Assembly: GCF_030124145.1 (NCBI RefSeq) | Contig: NZ_JASKMS010000019.1 | Span: 1-64,000, forward strand | Source: Streptomyces sp. 378 | GTDB taxonomy: Bacteria; Actinomycetota; Actinomycetes; Streptomycetales; Streptomycetaceae | DNA: 64,000 bases | Direction: 5' to 3' | Part shown: one piece after another, positions 32,315 to 40,413 of the stretch | Position numbering within the stretch: position 1 is the first letter of the stretch | Layout of the letters: each line of letters starts with the position of its first letter | Made by a program: the position numbers and the translations under genes | Notes under the pieces: generated by a model | Seen by the model: only the letters and a program-made list of their open reading frames with translations | The model's database searches: none | What the model was told of the DNA's origin: nothing

Positions 32315-33577
32315 ATGCGGAAGATACTCGTCGTCGGAGCCGGTCAGTCCGGGCTCCAGATCGCCCTCGGCCTCCAGTCACAGGGGTACGAGGTCACCCT
32401 GATGTCCAACCGGACGGCGGACGAGATCCGCACCGGCCGGGTCATGTCCACGCAGTGCATGTTCCACACGGCACTCCAGCACGAGCGCGATCTCCAGCTG
32501 AACTTCTGGGAGTCCCGGGCCCCGAAGATCGAAGGACTCGGCGTCTCGGTCGCCGCCCCCGGCTCCTGGGCCGAGGGCCCGTCCGCCCGTGCCATCGACT
32601 GGCTGGGCAAGCTCGACGGATTCGCCCAGTCGATCGACCAGCGCGTGAAGATGGCCGGCTGGATGGAGACGTTCGCCCAGCGAGGCGGCCAGCTCGTCAT
32701 CCACGGCGCGGCCGTCGGCGACCTCGACTACTTCTCCCGCACCTACGACCTGGTGCTCGTCGCGGCCGGAAAGGGCGAGCTGGTCCAGATGTTCGGCCGC
32801 GACGCCGAGCGCTCCCCCTACAGCGAGCCGCAGCGCGCGCTGGCCGTGGCGTACGTCCACGGCCTCGGCCCGCGTCCCGAGCACCCCGGCACCGAAGCGG
32901 TCCGCTGCAATCTCGTCCCGGGCGTCGGCGAACTGTTCGTCATGCCCTGCCTGACCACCTCCGGCCGCGCCGACATCCTGTTCTGGGAGGGCATACCCGG
33001 CGGCCCGCTCGACGCCTTCAACGGCGTCAAGGACCCCGCGGAGCACCTCTCCCTGACCCTGGAACTCATGGAGCGGTACGTCCCCTGGGAGTACGCGCGG
33101 GCCACCAAGGTCGAACTCACCGACGCCGGAGGCACGCTGGCCGGGCGCTACGCCCCCACCGTCCGCAACCCCGTCGGCCGCCTCCCGGGCGGCGGGCTGG
33201 TCCTCGGCGTCGCCGACGTGGTCGTCGCCAACGACCCGATCACCGGGCAGGGTTCCAACTCGGCGTCCAAGTGCGCCGCCGCGTACCTCTCCTCGATCGT
33301 CGAGCACGGCGACAAGCCGTTCGACGAGGAGTGGATGCGGGCCACCTTCGACCGCTACTGGGACACCGCCCAGCACGTCACCAAGTGGACCAACGCGATG
33401 CTCGCGCCGCCGCCGGAGCACATCCTGAACCTCATCGGTGCCGCCGGTGAGCTCCAGCCGGTGGCCGACCGCTTCGCCAACGGCTTCAACGACCCGGCCG
33501 ACTTCGAGAACTTCCTCTACGACCCGGCGAAGACGCAGGCCTACCTGACCGAGGTGTCGGGCGCGGGCGCCGCCTAG
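32315..33577 (+). CDS. Styrene/indole monooxygenase-like flavoprotein (StyA type)
   Basis: The 420-residue single-component-like flavoenzyme begins with the FAD fold KILVVGAGQSGLQIALGLQS. It continues with StyA-like segments MSTQCMFHTALQHERDLQLNFWE, VAAGKGELVQMFGRDAERSP and DVVVANDPITGQGSNSASK (second FAD motif region). StyA enzymes epoxidise styrene or indole using reduced FAD from a StyB reductase; no reductase gene is nearby. It starts 12 nt after cvnD and is likely in the same transcript, so it may be the output or signal-generating enzyme of the conservon. Confidence 0.88.
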   Translation: MRKILVVGAGQSGLQIALGLQSQGYEVTLMSNRTADEIRTGRVMSTQCMFHTALQHERDLQLNFWESRAPKIEGLGVSVAAPGSWAEGPSARAIDWLGKLDGFAQSIDQRVKMAGWMETFAQRGGQLVIHGAAVGDLDYFSRTYDLVLVAAGKGELVQMFGRDAERSPYSEPQRALAVAYVHGLGPRPEHPGTEAVRCNLVPGVGELFVMPCLTTSGRADILFWEGIPGGPLDAFNGVKDPAEHLSLTLELMERYVPWEYARATKVELTDAGGTLAGRYAPTVRNPVGRLPGGGLVLGVADVVVANDPITGQGSNSASKCAAAYLSSIVEHGDKPFDEEWMRATFDRYWDTAQHVTKWTNAMLAPPPEHILNLIGAAGELQPVADRFANGFNDPADFENFLYDPAKTQAYLTEVSGAGAA

Positions 33578-34755
33578 TCCCCCTTGTCGTCCGCGTACCC
33601 CGTACCGCCGGCATCGCTCCCGTCGCCCTCATAGCCCTCGTCCGGGCCGTCCATGGCGCCCTCGGGGAGCTCCGGCGGCTCGTAACGCCGCAGGGGCTCC
33701 CCGTCCGGGTCCGGCCGTACCGCGCCCAGGACCGGGTTGGCCGCGATGGGTGACACCTTCACCTTCGCGCCGGGACGGGGTGCCTGGACGACCATGCCGT
33801 CCCCGAGGTACAGCGCGACGTGCGTGGCCTCGGGGAAGTACACCACCAGGTCGCCCGGGCGCAGCTCGTCCAGCGGGATCCGCTCGAGCCGCTCCCACTG
33901 CTCCTGGCTGGTCCGGGGGATGGGCGTCCCTGCCGCCTCCCAGGCCCGGGAGGTCAGCCCCGAGCAGTCGTACGTCCGCGGGCCCTCGGCGCCCCACTCG
34001 TACGGCTTGCCGAGCTGCCGTACGGCGTAGCGCACGGCCCGGGCTCCTCCGGCCGACGGGGTGCGGACGCCGCTGCTCCCGGCGGGGCCGAGCGCGCCGG
34101 ACGTCATGAACTCCTCCTGCGCCTTCGTGACGCCGTTCCGCTCGAACTCGGCCAGTGCGCTCAGCCGGTCGGGGCTGAGGGAGGCGAGCGCTTCCTCGAC
34201 GTCGTGGAGGCGGGAGCGGACCTCGTCCCGTTCCTTCCCACGCCGCTCGGTGAGGGCGAGCTGCTCGTCGAGGGCCTTGCGGGCCTTGCGGGCCAGCTCC
34301 TGGGCCTTGTGCTCGTGGCCGGTCAGCCGGCCGGTGGTGTCCGCCCGCTCCCGTGCGATCCGGCCGATCACATGGCCCTGCTCGACCGCGCGCTGCGGGT
34401 CGCGGGCCAGAAGCAGGCGTACGTACGGGGAGATGGCGGTGCTGCTCTGGTACTGCTGCCGGGCCAGCCGGCCGGCCGCTCCCCGGCTGTCGTGCAGGGA
34501 GAGCCGGACGCGGGCGAGGGCCCGGTCCAGACGGTCGGTCTCGGCGCGCTGCCTCTTCAGCTTCTCCTCGGTGGCGTTGTAGGCCTCGGTGGCCTCCTCG
34601 GCCTTCCGGTACAGCGACTGAAGATCCGTCAGAAGTTCGGCGATGTCGCGCTGTTCCGTGTCCGGCTCGGGCACGGCCACGGCCGGGGCGGGTGCCAGGA
34701 CGGTTCCGGCCGCCGTCGCCGCGATGCAGACCAGACGCAGAATCTTTCCTGACAT
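33574..34755 (-). CDS. NlpC/P60 family peptidoglycan endopeptidase
   Basis: The 393-residue secreted protein has a signal peptide ending near ..APAVAVPEP, then a long coiled coil (about 35-200) rich in Arg/Glu/Leu, as in RipA/PcsB-type hydrolases. The C-terminal NlpC/P60 domain is at about 240-350. Catalytic Cys264 lies in TYDCSGLT and His312 in ATHVALYLG. It should cleave D-Glu-meso-DAP or equivalent bonds in stem peptides outside the cell. A flexible acidic tail ends it. ATG follows GGAGGTGA. Its stop overlaps the convergent monooxygenase stop by 4 nt. Confidence 0.94.
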   Translation of the reverse strand: MSGKILRLVCIAATAAGTVLAPAPAVAVPEPDTEQRDIAELLTDLQSLYRKAEEATEAYNATEEKLKRQRAETDRLDRALARVRLSLHDSRGAAGRLARQQYQSSTAISPYVRLLLARDPQRAVEQGHVIGRIARERADTTGRLTGHEHKAQELARKARKALDEQLALTERRGKERDEVRSRLHDVEEALASLSPDRLSALAEFERNGVTKAQEEFMTSGALGPAGSSGVRTPSAGGARAVRYAVRQLGKPYEWGAEGPRTYDCSGLTSRAWEAAGTPIPRTSQEQWERLERIPLDELRPGDLVVYFPEATHVALYLGDGMVVQAPRPGAKVKVSPIAANPVLGAVRPDPDGEPLRRYEPPELPEGAMDGPDEGYEGDGSDAGGTGYADDKGD

Positions 34756-34861
34756 GCCATCACCTCCGGTGCGGGGGCGGCGTGGTGCCGCCGGACATCG
34801 TGAGGATCAGGCGTGTGCGCGCGGTGCGCGCGGTGGGTGTGCGCGGTTCGGCGCAACGGGT

Positions 34862-35203
34862 TCACCCGTCGGCGTCCTCCGGCTTGCCGGGCGGCGTGGC
34901 GTCTGGCTTGCCGGGGGGTGTGGGGTCCGGCTTCGACCAGGGCCAATTGAGCCGGTGGGGCGGGACGCCTTCCGGGGCGTACTCGTACTTCCAGCGGTTG
35001 GTCAGGCCCACCTTGCCCGGGCCCCGGGGGACACGGCGGTAGACGAGCACGGTGTCGGGCCCGCCGTCGGGGTCCGGGACGGGGATGCGGTACGTCTTGG
35101 GCGGGTGGCCGGTGATGCCGAGGAGGACGGGCAGGACCCTGCCGTCCATGGGCCCGCCCTCGAAGGGGGTCTCTTCGCTTCTCACGGGACCAGTGTCAGA
35201 CAT
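34862..35203 (-). CDS. Hypothetical small protein downstream of TetR
   Basis: The 113-residue hydrophilic protein is rich in Pro, Gly and Tyr/Arg (LVYRRVPRGPGKVGLTNRWK) and ends in a repeat DPTPPGKPDATPPGKPED. No domain is recognised and there are no membrane segments. The ATG overlaps the TetR 3' end by 8 nt, so it is translated with the regulator and may be part of its response. Confidence 0.7.
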   Translation of the reverse strand: MSDTGPVRSEETPFEGGPMDGRVLPVLLGITGHPPKTYRIPVPDPDGGPDTVLVYRRVPRGPGKVGLTNRWKYEYAPEGVPPHRLNWPWSKPDPTPPGKPDATPPGKPEDADG

Positions 35204-35849
35204 CCTCGGCGAGCGCCCGGACCAGGGCGTCGGTCTGCGGGTCGCGGCGGGCGGTCACGGTCAGCATCGCCATGAACTGCTCGACCAGCCAGTCGCGCAG
35301 CTCCCCGGCGGGGGGTCGCTTGTCCTCGTCGAGCCAGATGAGTGAACACGCCTCGACGGCCGTGATCCACATGCGGATGGTCATGCGCAGGCTCGGGCCG
35401 GGGCCGGTGACGCCCAGGTGGCTGAGGATGTGCTCGGCGGCGACGCGGCGGACGCCGTCGACGATGGCGGTGGTGCGTGAGGTCTCCACGACGCTGCCGC
35501 CCTGGAGGAGGGCGCTGAAGCCGGTGTCGTGCTCGTCGACGAAGGCGAGGTAGCGGTCGAGGGCGCGGGACAGCCGGGGGAGGAGGGGGCCCTCGCGGGG
35601 CTCGTCGAAGCAGTGCTGGAGCTCGTCGGCGGCGGAGCGCAGGGCGGCCTCGTAGAGCTGCTGCTTGCCGCCCGGGAAGTACCGGTAGACCAGGGGCCGC
35701 GAGACCCCGGCCGCCTCCGCCACGTCGTCGAGGGACACCTCCTCCGGGGCGCGGTGGGCGAAGAGGCCCAGCGCGGAGGTGAGCAGCTGACTGCGGCGTT
35801 CCTCGACGCTGAGTCGCCGGTAGGCGGGGGTGGGGGCGGCTGGTGTCAT
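35196..35849 (-). CDS. TetR family transcriptional regulator
   Basis: The 217-residue regulator has its HTH near 20-65: RRSQLLTSALGLFAHRAPEEV, SLDDVAEAAGVSRPLVYRYFP, GGKQQLYEAAL. The C-terminal ligand domain is all-helical (ALDRYLAFVDEHDTGFSALL). ATG at 35849. It may control the divergent di-iron genes beyond the repeat-bearing intergenic region, or the small gene it overlaps. Confidence 0.92.
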   Translation of the reverse strand: MTPAAPTPAYRRLSVEERRSQLLTSALGLFAHRAPEEVSLDDVAEAAGVSRPLVYRYFPGGKQQLYEAALRSAADELQHCFDEPREGPLLPRLSRALDRYLAFVDEHDTGFSALLQGGSVVETSRTTAIVDGVRRVAAEHILSHLGVTGPGPSLRMTIRMWITAVEACSLIWLDEDKRPPAGELRDWLVEQFMAMLTVTARRDPQTDALVRALAEDV

Positions 35850-36065
35850 GCTCCGCAGGGTAATCGGGGGGCCGGGGGGCTGCGTAGCGGAGAACGGGGC
35901 GGGTGCGCGGAGCGCCCTCTCGGGTGTGGGCCGGGGCCGCGCGACACGGCCCCTGGCACCGCCCGGCGTCCCCGGCGGGAAGCGGACGGCGGTGATCCGG
36001 CCCGCCTCGGTGGCCGGCTCGGCCACGCCCTGGCCCTGAGCAGCGACCTCGCGACACTCCACACG

Positions 36066-36128
36066 GTTCACCAAGCGGTGCCCACCGGGTTCACCGAGTG
36101 GGGTGCCCACCGGATTCACCAAGTGGGC
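36066..36128. repeat. Three direct repeats upstream of TetR
   Basis: GTTCACCAAG / GTTCACCGAG / ATTCACCAAG start three copies of a roughly 25-bp unit (..TGGGGTGCCCACCGG) in the 297-nt gap between TetR and the AurF-like gene. Each copy contains GGTGCCCACCGG-type symmetry. They could be regulator-binding iterons; otherwise the gap shows nothing. Confidence 0.6.
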
Positions 36129-36146
36129 CGCCCCCCGCCCGCCCCG

Positions 36147-37085
36147 CTACGCCAGCAGCCCCGACGACTTCCACAACCGGCGGCCGACCCCCCGCAGCAC
36201 CCCGATGTCGTCGAGGAAGTCGGTCAGGCGCTTGGAGCCGTTCTGCATGACCTCTCGGCGGTGCCCGCTGGCCCGGACCTGGGCGAGCGCCTCGCGCTTG
36301 TCGAGGCCCACGTTCGTGTAGACCTCGGGATTCACGAAGGCCACGGAGAAGACGCGGGCGAACTCACCGGAGGTGACGCGGGTGAACTCCTGCGACCACT
36401 TGGGGGCCGTCACCATCTGGCGTCGCAGTTCCTCGCGGGCGTAACGCACGTGGCGGGCCTCCTCCACGACGTGGATGCGGGTGACACCGCGGACGAGGCT
36501 CTGGACCCGCTCGTCGGGGAACGTCAGCCGCTGCATCCAGTCGAGGACCTCCTCGCCCAGCAGGGTCGCCGTGAAGGAACCCGGAGTGGTGGAGATGGTC
36601 TTGAACAGGCGCCCGAGCTGCTGGTGTGCGCGGCTGACCGGGTACCAGGGCGTGTCGCCCCGGGCGATCAGCCGGGCGAACATCTTGGAGTGCCGGCACT
36701 CGTCCTCGATCTCGGTGAGCGCGTAACGGACGTGCGCGCTCGTCGCCGCCTTGTCGTAGATGTGCCGGACCAGCAGCTGCATCAGGATGATCTCGAACCA
36801 GATGCCCAGGGAGGCCAGGGCCGCCGCCTCGTGCTGGGAGAGCAGGATCCGCTGCTCCTCACTCATCCGCTTCCACAGCGGGGTGTCGTAGAGCGACACC
36901 AGCTCCGGCGGCCAGAACCACTTGCCCTCCTCGAAGGGCGCCTCCCAGTCCAGCTCCTTGTCCGGGTCGAAGGAGTGCTTGGCGGAGGAGTCGAGCAGCC
37001 GCTGGGCCACCTGCTCCCGGTCCTTCAGCAGGCCGAGGGCATCGCGCAGTCCGTCGAGCGCGTCGGCTTCCGTCAGGGTCGTCAT
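36147..37085 (-). CDS. AurF-like di-iron oxygenase (ferritin-like)
   Basis: The 312-residue helical protein carries carboxylate/His iron-ligand motifs of the AurF family: LSQHEAAALASLGIWFE, LTEIEDECRHSKMFARL and HVVEEARHVRYAREEL. AurF-type enzymes oxygenate amines to nitro groups or act on fatty substrates; the substrate is not readable here. ATG at 37085. It is divergent from a second di-iron protein with 121 nt between starts, which suggests shared control. Confidence 0.87.
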   Translation of the reverse strand: MTTLTEADALDGLRDALGLLKDREQVAQRLLDSSAKHSFDPDKELDWEAPFEEGKWFWPPELVSLYDTPLWKRMSEEQRILLSQHEAAALASLGIWFEIILMQLLVRHIYDKAATSAHVRYALTEIEDECRHSKMFARLIARGDTPWYPVSRAHQQLGRLFKTISTTPGSFTATLLGEEVLDWMQRLTFPDERVQSLVRGVTRIHVVEEARHVRYAREELRRQMVTAPKWSQEFTRVTSGEFARVFSVAFVNPEVYTNVGLDKREALAQVRASGHRREVMQNGSKRLTDFLDDIGVLRGVGRRLWKSSGLLA

Positions 37086-37206
37086 GGCTGCCCACCTCGT
37101 TGTGCACACGTCATTGTTGTTCTTATGAGACTGCCTGTCAGCAAGCTCGTCAATCCCCTGTGCGCTACTTGTTGACCCGGTGTCTACCTCGTGTGAGCCT
37201 GCGGGC

Positions 37207-38319
37207 ATGCCGACTTTCGACCTGTACGCCATGGAGCCGGAAGAGCCCGTCCGGCAGGTCCCGGCGAGCGGCGCGGCCCGCTTCACCTGGGAGTACGACG
37301 ACGGCCGCGACCGTCTCCTGGCCCTCTACCAGAAGGGCAAGGACAAGCAGTGGGACGGCCAGAAGCGCATCGACTGGGAGCTGGAGGTGGATCCCTGCGA
37401 TCCGCTCGGGACTCCGGACGAGGCGATCTCCCTCCACGGAACCCGGCACTGGGCGAAGCTGACGGAGAAGGACAAGGGCGACCTGCGCCGGCACTACGCC
37501 TCCTGGCAGTTCAGCCAGTTCCTGCACGGCGAGCAGGGGGCGATGATCTGCGCCGCGCGGATCGTGGAGTCGGCCCCCGACCTGGACGCGAAGTTCTACT
37601 CCGCGACCCAGACCATGGACGAGGCCCGGCACGCCGAGATCTACGGCCGGTTCCTGCACGAGAAGATCGGGATGCTGTACCCGATCAACGACAACCTCCA
37701 GTCCCTGCTGGACGACACGCTGCGTGACGCACGCTGGGACATGCCGTACCTGGGCATGCAGGTGCTGATCGAGGGCCTCGCGCTGGCCGCCTTCGGCATG
37801 ATCAGGGACACGACGGACAAGCCGCTGCCGAAGCAGATCCTCGCCTACGTCATGCAGGACGAGGCCCGGCACGTCGCCTTCGGGCGGATGGCCCTGCGCG
37901 ACTACTACCGGCAGCTCACCGACGCCGAGTTGAGGGAGCGCGAGGAGTTCGTCATCGAGGGCTGCTACCTCATGCGGGACCGGCTGCGGGGCGTGGAGGT
38001 CCTGGAGAACTTCGGCATCCCCAAGGCCGAGGCAGAGGAGTACAGCGAGCAGTCCGAGTTCCTCACCCTGTTCCGCAAGCTCCTCTTCAGCCGCATCGTC
38101 CCCTGCGTCAAGGACATCGGCCTGTGGGGCGAACGCCTTCAGCGGGCCTACGTCGACATGGGCGTGCTGGAGATGGGCGACTCCAGCCTCGATCTGCTGA
38201 TGTCCCAGGACGAGGAGATCGCCGAGAAGCTCGACGCCGAGCGCTTTGCGGCGGAGGAGAGGGAGCGGGTCGCCGAGGTGCGCGATGCGATCGACGCGGG
38301 GCGCGGAGCCGCCGGGTGA
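37207..38319 (+). CDS. Ferritin-like (R2-like) di-iron protein
   Basis: The 370-residue protein has four iron-ligand helices: FSQFLHGEQGAMICAARIVES, QTMDEARHAEIYGRFLHEK, MQVLIEGLALAAFGMI and VMQDEARHVAFGRMALRDYY. The paired ExxH motifs (EARH twice) mark a ribonucleotide-reductase-small-subunit-like fold. It lacks neighbouring reductase subunits, so an oxygenase or iron-dependent oxidase is likelier. ATG at 37207. It pairs divergently with the AurF-like gene. Confidence 0.87.
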   Translation: MPTFDLYAMEPEEPVRQVPASGAARFTWEYDDGRDRLLALYQKGKDKQWDGQKRIDWELEVDPCDPLGTPDEAISLHGTRHWAKLTEKDKGDLRRHYASWQFSQFLHGEQGAMICAARIVESAPDLDAKFYSATQTMDEARHAEIYGRFLHEKIGMLYPINDNLQSLLDDTLRDARWDMPYLGMQVLIEGLALAAFGMIRDTTDKPLPKQILAYVMQDEARHVAFGRMALRDYYRQLTDAELREREEFVIEGCYLMRDRLRGVEVLENFGIPKAEAEEYSEQSEFLTLFRKLLFSRIVPCVKDIGLWGERLQRAYVDMGVLEMGDSSLDLLMSQDEEIAEKLDAERFAAEERERVAEVRDAIDAGRGAAG

Positions 38320-38330
38320 GCTCCCGCTGG

Positions 38331-38363
38331 AGCGTGAGCGGAACCGCCGGGTCAGCTCACGCT
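38331..38363. terminator. Hairpin between convergent di-iron and DUF3291 genes
   Basis: AGCGTGAGC (38331-38339) pairs perfectly with GCTCACGCT (38355-38363) around a 15-nt loop. It overlaps the DUF3291 stop codon. The surroundings also contain an imperfect direct repeat (CCGCCGGGTGAGCTCCCGCT / CCGCCGGGTCAGCTCACGCT). Confidence 0.5.
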
Positions 38364-38874
38364 AGAGCGTGCAGCCCAGCCCCTCCGGCACCTCGCCGAT
38401 CAGCGGCGTCGCCCCCTGGGGCGGGAACGACGTCCGCAGGGTGAAGGCGTACGGCGTCGGCCCGTGGGTGCGCAGATGCAACACGCGCGCCTCGGCCTCG
38501 GCGACCGTGGGGCGGTGGCCCACCGGGACCCACCAGAGGGCCACCATGGCCTCCTGGACACGCGCAAAGAACTCGCGGCGGCGGGCGAGCATCTCCCGGT
38601 GCCGGCCCTGGTACATGTACGCGGTCAGGGCGTCCGTGTCGCGCCACACCGACATGTTGATGATCAGCCAGGAGTCGCCGAAGACGGGCACGTCCGTGGC
38701 GTCGTCGCCGGCCTCGCCCTGCAGGCGCCAGACGAAACCGTCGGCCCCGTCCGCGTCCGCGTTCACCGGGTCGAGGTTGTCGACGAAGTCCTTCAACTGA
38801 GGCGAGTTCAGTGGGGCCTTGAGGCGACCGAGGTTGACCTGGGCGAGTTCGTACGCGGCGGAGGTCTCGGTCAT
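38362..38874 (-). CDS. DUF3291 family protein
   Basis: The 170-residue protein fits DUF3291 (dimeric alpha/beta-barrel-like): YELAQVNLGRLKAPLNSPQL, DSWLIINMSVWRDTDALTAYMYQGRHREML, ALWWVPVGHRPTVAEAEARVLHL. Such proteins resemble antibiotic biosynthesis monooxygenase folds, without proven function. ATG at 38874. Confidence 0.85.
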   Translation of the reverse strand: MTETSAAYELAQVNLGRLKAPLNSPQLKDFVDNLDPVNADADGADGFVWRLQGEAGDDATDVPVFGDSWLIINMSVWRDTDALTAYMYQGRHREMLARRREFFARVQEAMVALWWVPVGHRPTVAEAEARVLHLRTHGPTPYAFTLRTSFPPQGATPLIGEVPEGLGCTL

Positions 38875-38919
38875 GGACCGAACGGTAGGTCGGGAGATCC
38901 TCCTCCCGCCACCCCCGTC

Positions 38920-40413
38920 TCATCCACCGGTCGGCCGCCAACCGGTGGACGGCTCAGGGGATTTCAGCACCGCCTCCATCACCGCCCGCGCGATCGGTGC
39001 CGCGTCGCCGCCCCCGCTGATCTCCCCGCGGTCCGCCTCGGCGTCCTCCACGACGACCGCGACCGCCACCCGCGGCGCCAGGTCCCGGTCGCCCTGCGCC
39101 CAGGAGATGAACCAGGCGTACGGAGTACCGGAGTTGCCGAGGCCGTGCTGGGCGGTGCCGGTCTTGCCGCCGACCTTGGCACCGCGGATCGCCGCGTTGC
39201 GCCCGGTACCGTTCTCGACCACGTCCCGCATCATCGCCCGCAGCCGGACCGCGGTGGACGGGTACATCGCCTGGCGGATCGCCCGTGAGCCGGCCGTCGC
39301 GAGGGTGCCGCCGCCCGGCCGGATCGTGCGCTCCACCAGATAGGGGTCCCGTACCTGGCCGCCGTTCGCCACGGCCGCCGCGACCATCGCCATCTGCAGC
39401 GGTGTGGCGCGGGTGTTGTACTGGCCGATCGACGACAGGGCCAGCTGGGCCTTGTCGAGGGTGGTGTCGAAGGTGGACCGGGCCACCGGGAAGGGAATCC
39501 TCAACTGCCCGTTGTTGAAGCCGAAGGCGTGCGCCGTGGCCGTCATGTCCGTGACCCCCACCTTCACACCGAGCTTGGCGAACACCGTGTTGCAGGAGAA
39601 GGCGAAGGCCTCCCGCACGGAGGCGTCCGCGCAGCCCTTCGACGCGTTCGTCAGGCGCGTGCGCGTCCCGGGCAGCCGGTAGGGGTCGGGGGAGTCGGTC
39701 GGCGCTTCGAGGTCGGTGACCACACCGGCGTCCAGCGCGGCGGCGGCCGTGACGACCTTGAAGGTCGAGCCCGGCGGATACGTCTGCCGCACCGCCCGGT
39801 TGAGCATCGGCCGGCCCTTGTCGGCGTTGAGCCGCGTCCAGGCCTCGGCCGCAGCGGAGCCGTTGCCGGCCAGCGGCTGCGGGTCGTAGGACGGGGCGGA
39901 CACCAGGGCGAGGATCCGGCCGGTCGACGGCTCCAGCGCCGCCACGGCGCCCTTGCGGCCGGCGAGCCTCTGGTACGCCGCCCGCTGTGCGGCCGGGTGG
40001 AGCGTCGTGACGACGTCCCCGCCGGCGTTGCGGGCGCGCGTGAAGTCGTTCCACAGCGGGAACGGCGCGAGCATCGGGTCCGCGCCGGACAGCACGCCGT
40101 CCTCGGTCCTCTCCAGCAGAGTCGTCCCGTACAGCTGCGAGGCGAAGCCGGTGACGGGGGCGTACAGGGGCCCGTCGGCGTAGGTCCGTTCGTAGCGGAG
40201 GTGCTCGCGGGTGTCCCTGGACCCGGTGACGGGCCGGCCGCCGACCAGGATGTCCCCGCGGGGCAGCTCGTAGCGCGTGATGTCGGGACGCCGGTTGGCC
40301 GGGTTGCGGTCGTACGCGGGGGCCTGGACGACCTGGACACGGGCCGCGTTCAGCAGCAGCGCCACCAGCAGCAGGAGGCAGAAGTATCCGGCGTGCCGGA
40401 TGTGCCGCGTCAC
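38920..40413 (-). CDS. Class B penicillin-binding protein (PbpA-type transpeptidase)
   Basis: The 497-residue protein has an N-terminal membrane anchor (GYFCLLLLVALLLNAARV), a short dimerisation-like domain and a transpeptidase domain. Catalytic Ser216 is in PGSTFK, the SxN motif is FSCN and the KTG motif has Lys417 in GKTGTA. It cross-links peptidoglycan outside the membrane. GTG at 40413 overlaps the FtsW-like stop by 4 nt, so polymerase and cross-linker are coexpressed, the usual SEDS-bPBP pairing. S. coelicolor has a dispensable extra copy of this pair, which I recall lying in this region. Confidence 0.95.
   Translation of the reverse strand: MTRHIRHAGYFCLLLLVALLLNAARVQVVQAPAYDRNPANRRPDITRYELPRGDILVGGRPVTGSRDTREHLRYERTYADGPLYAPVTGFASQLYGTTLLERTEDGVLSGADPMLAPFPLWNDFTRARNAGGDVVTTLHPAAQRAAYQRLAGRKGAVAALEPSTGRILALVSAPSYDPQPLAGNGSAAAEAWTRLNADKGRPMLNRAVRQTYPPGSTFKVVTAAAALDAGVVTDLEAPTDSPDPYRLPGTRTRLTNASKGCADASVREAFAFSCNTVFAKLGVKVGVTDMTATAHAFGFNNGQLRIPFPVARSTFDTTLDKAQLALSSIGQYNTRATPLQMAMVAAAVANGGQVRDPYLVERTIRPGGGTLATAGSRAIRQAMYPSTAVRLRAMMRDVVENGTGRNAAIRGAKVGGKTGTAQHGLGNSGTPYAWFISWAQGDRDLAPRVAVAVVVEDAEADRGEISGGGDAAPIARAVMEAVLKSPEPSTGWRPTGG

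Noticed and set aside
34756..34861. c-di-AMP (ydaO) riboswitch before the NlpC/P60 gene
   Set aside because: Such riboswitches often precede cell-wall hydrolases in Streptomyces, but the gap is only 106 nt and lacks the conserved core.
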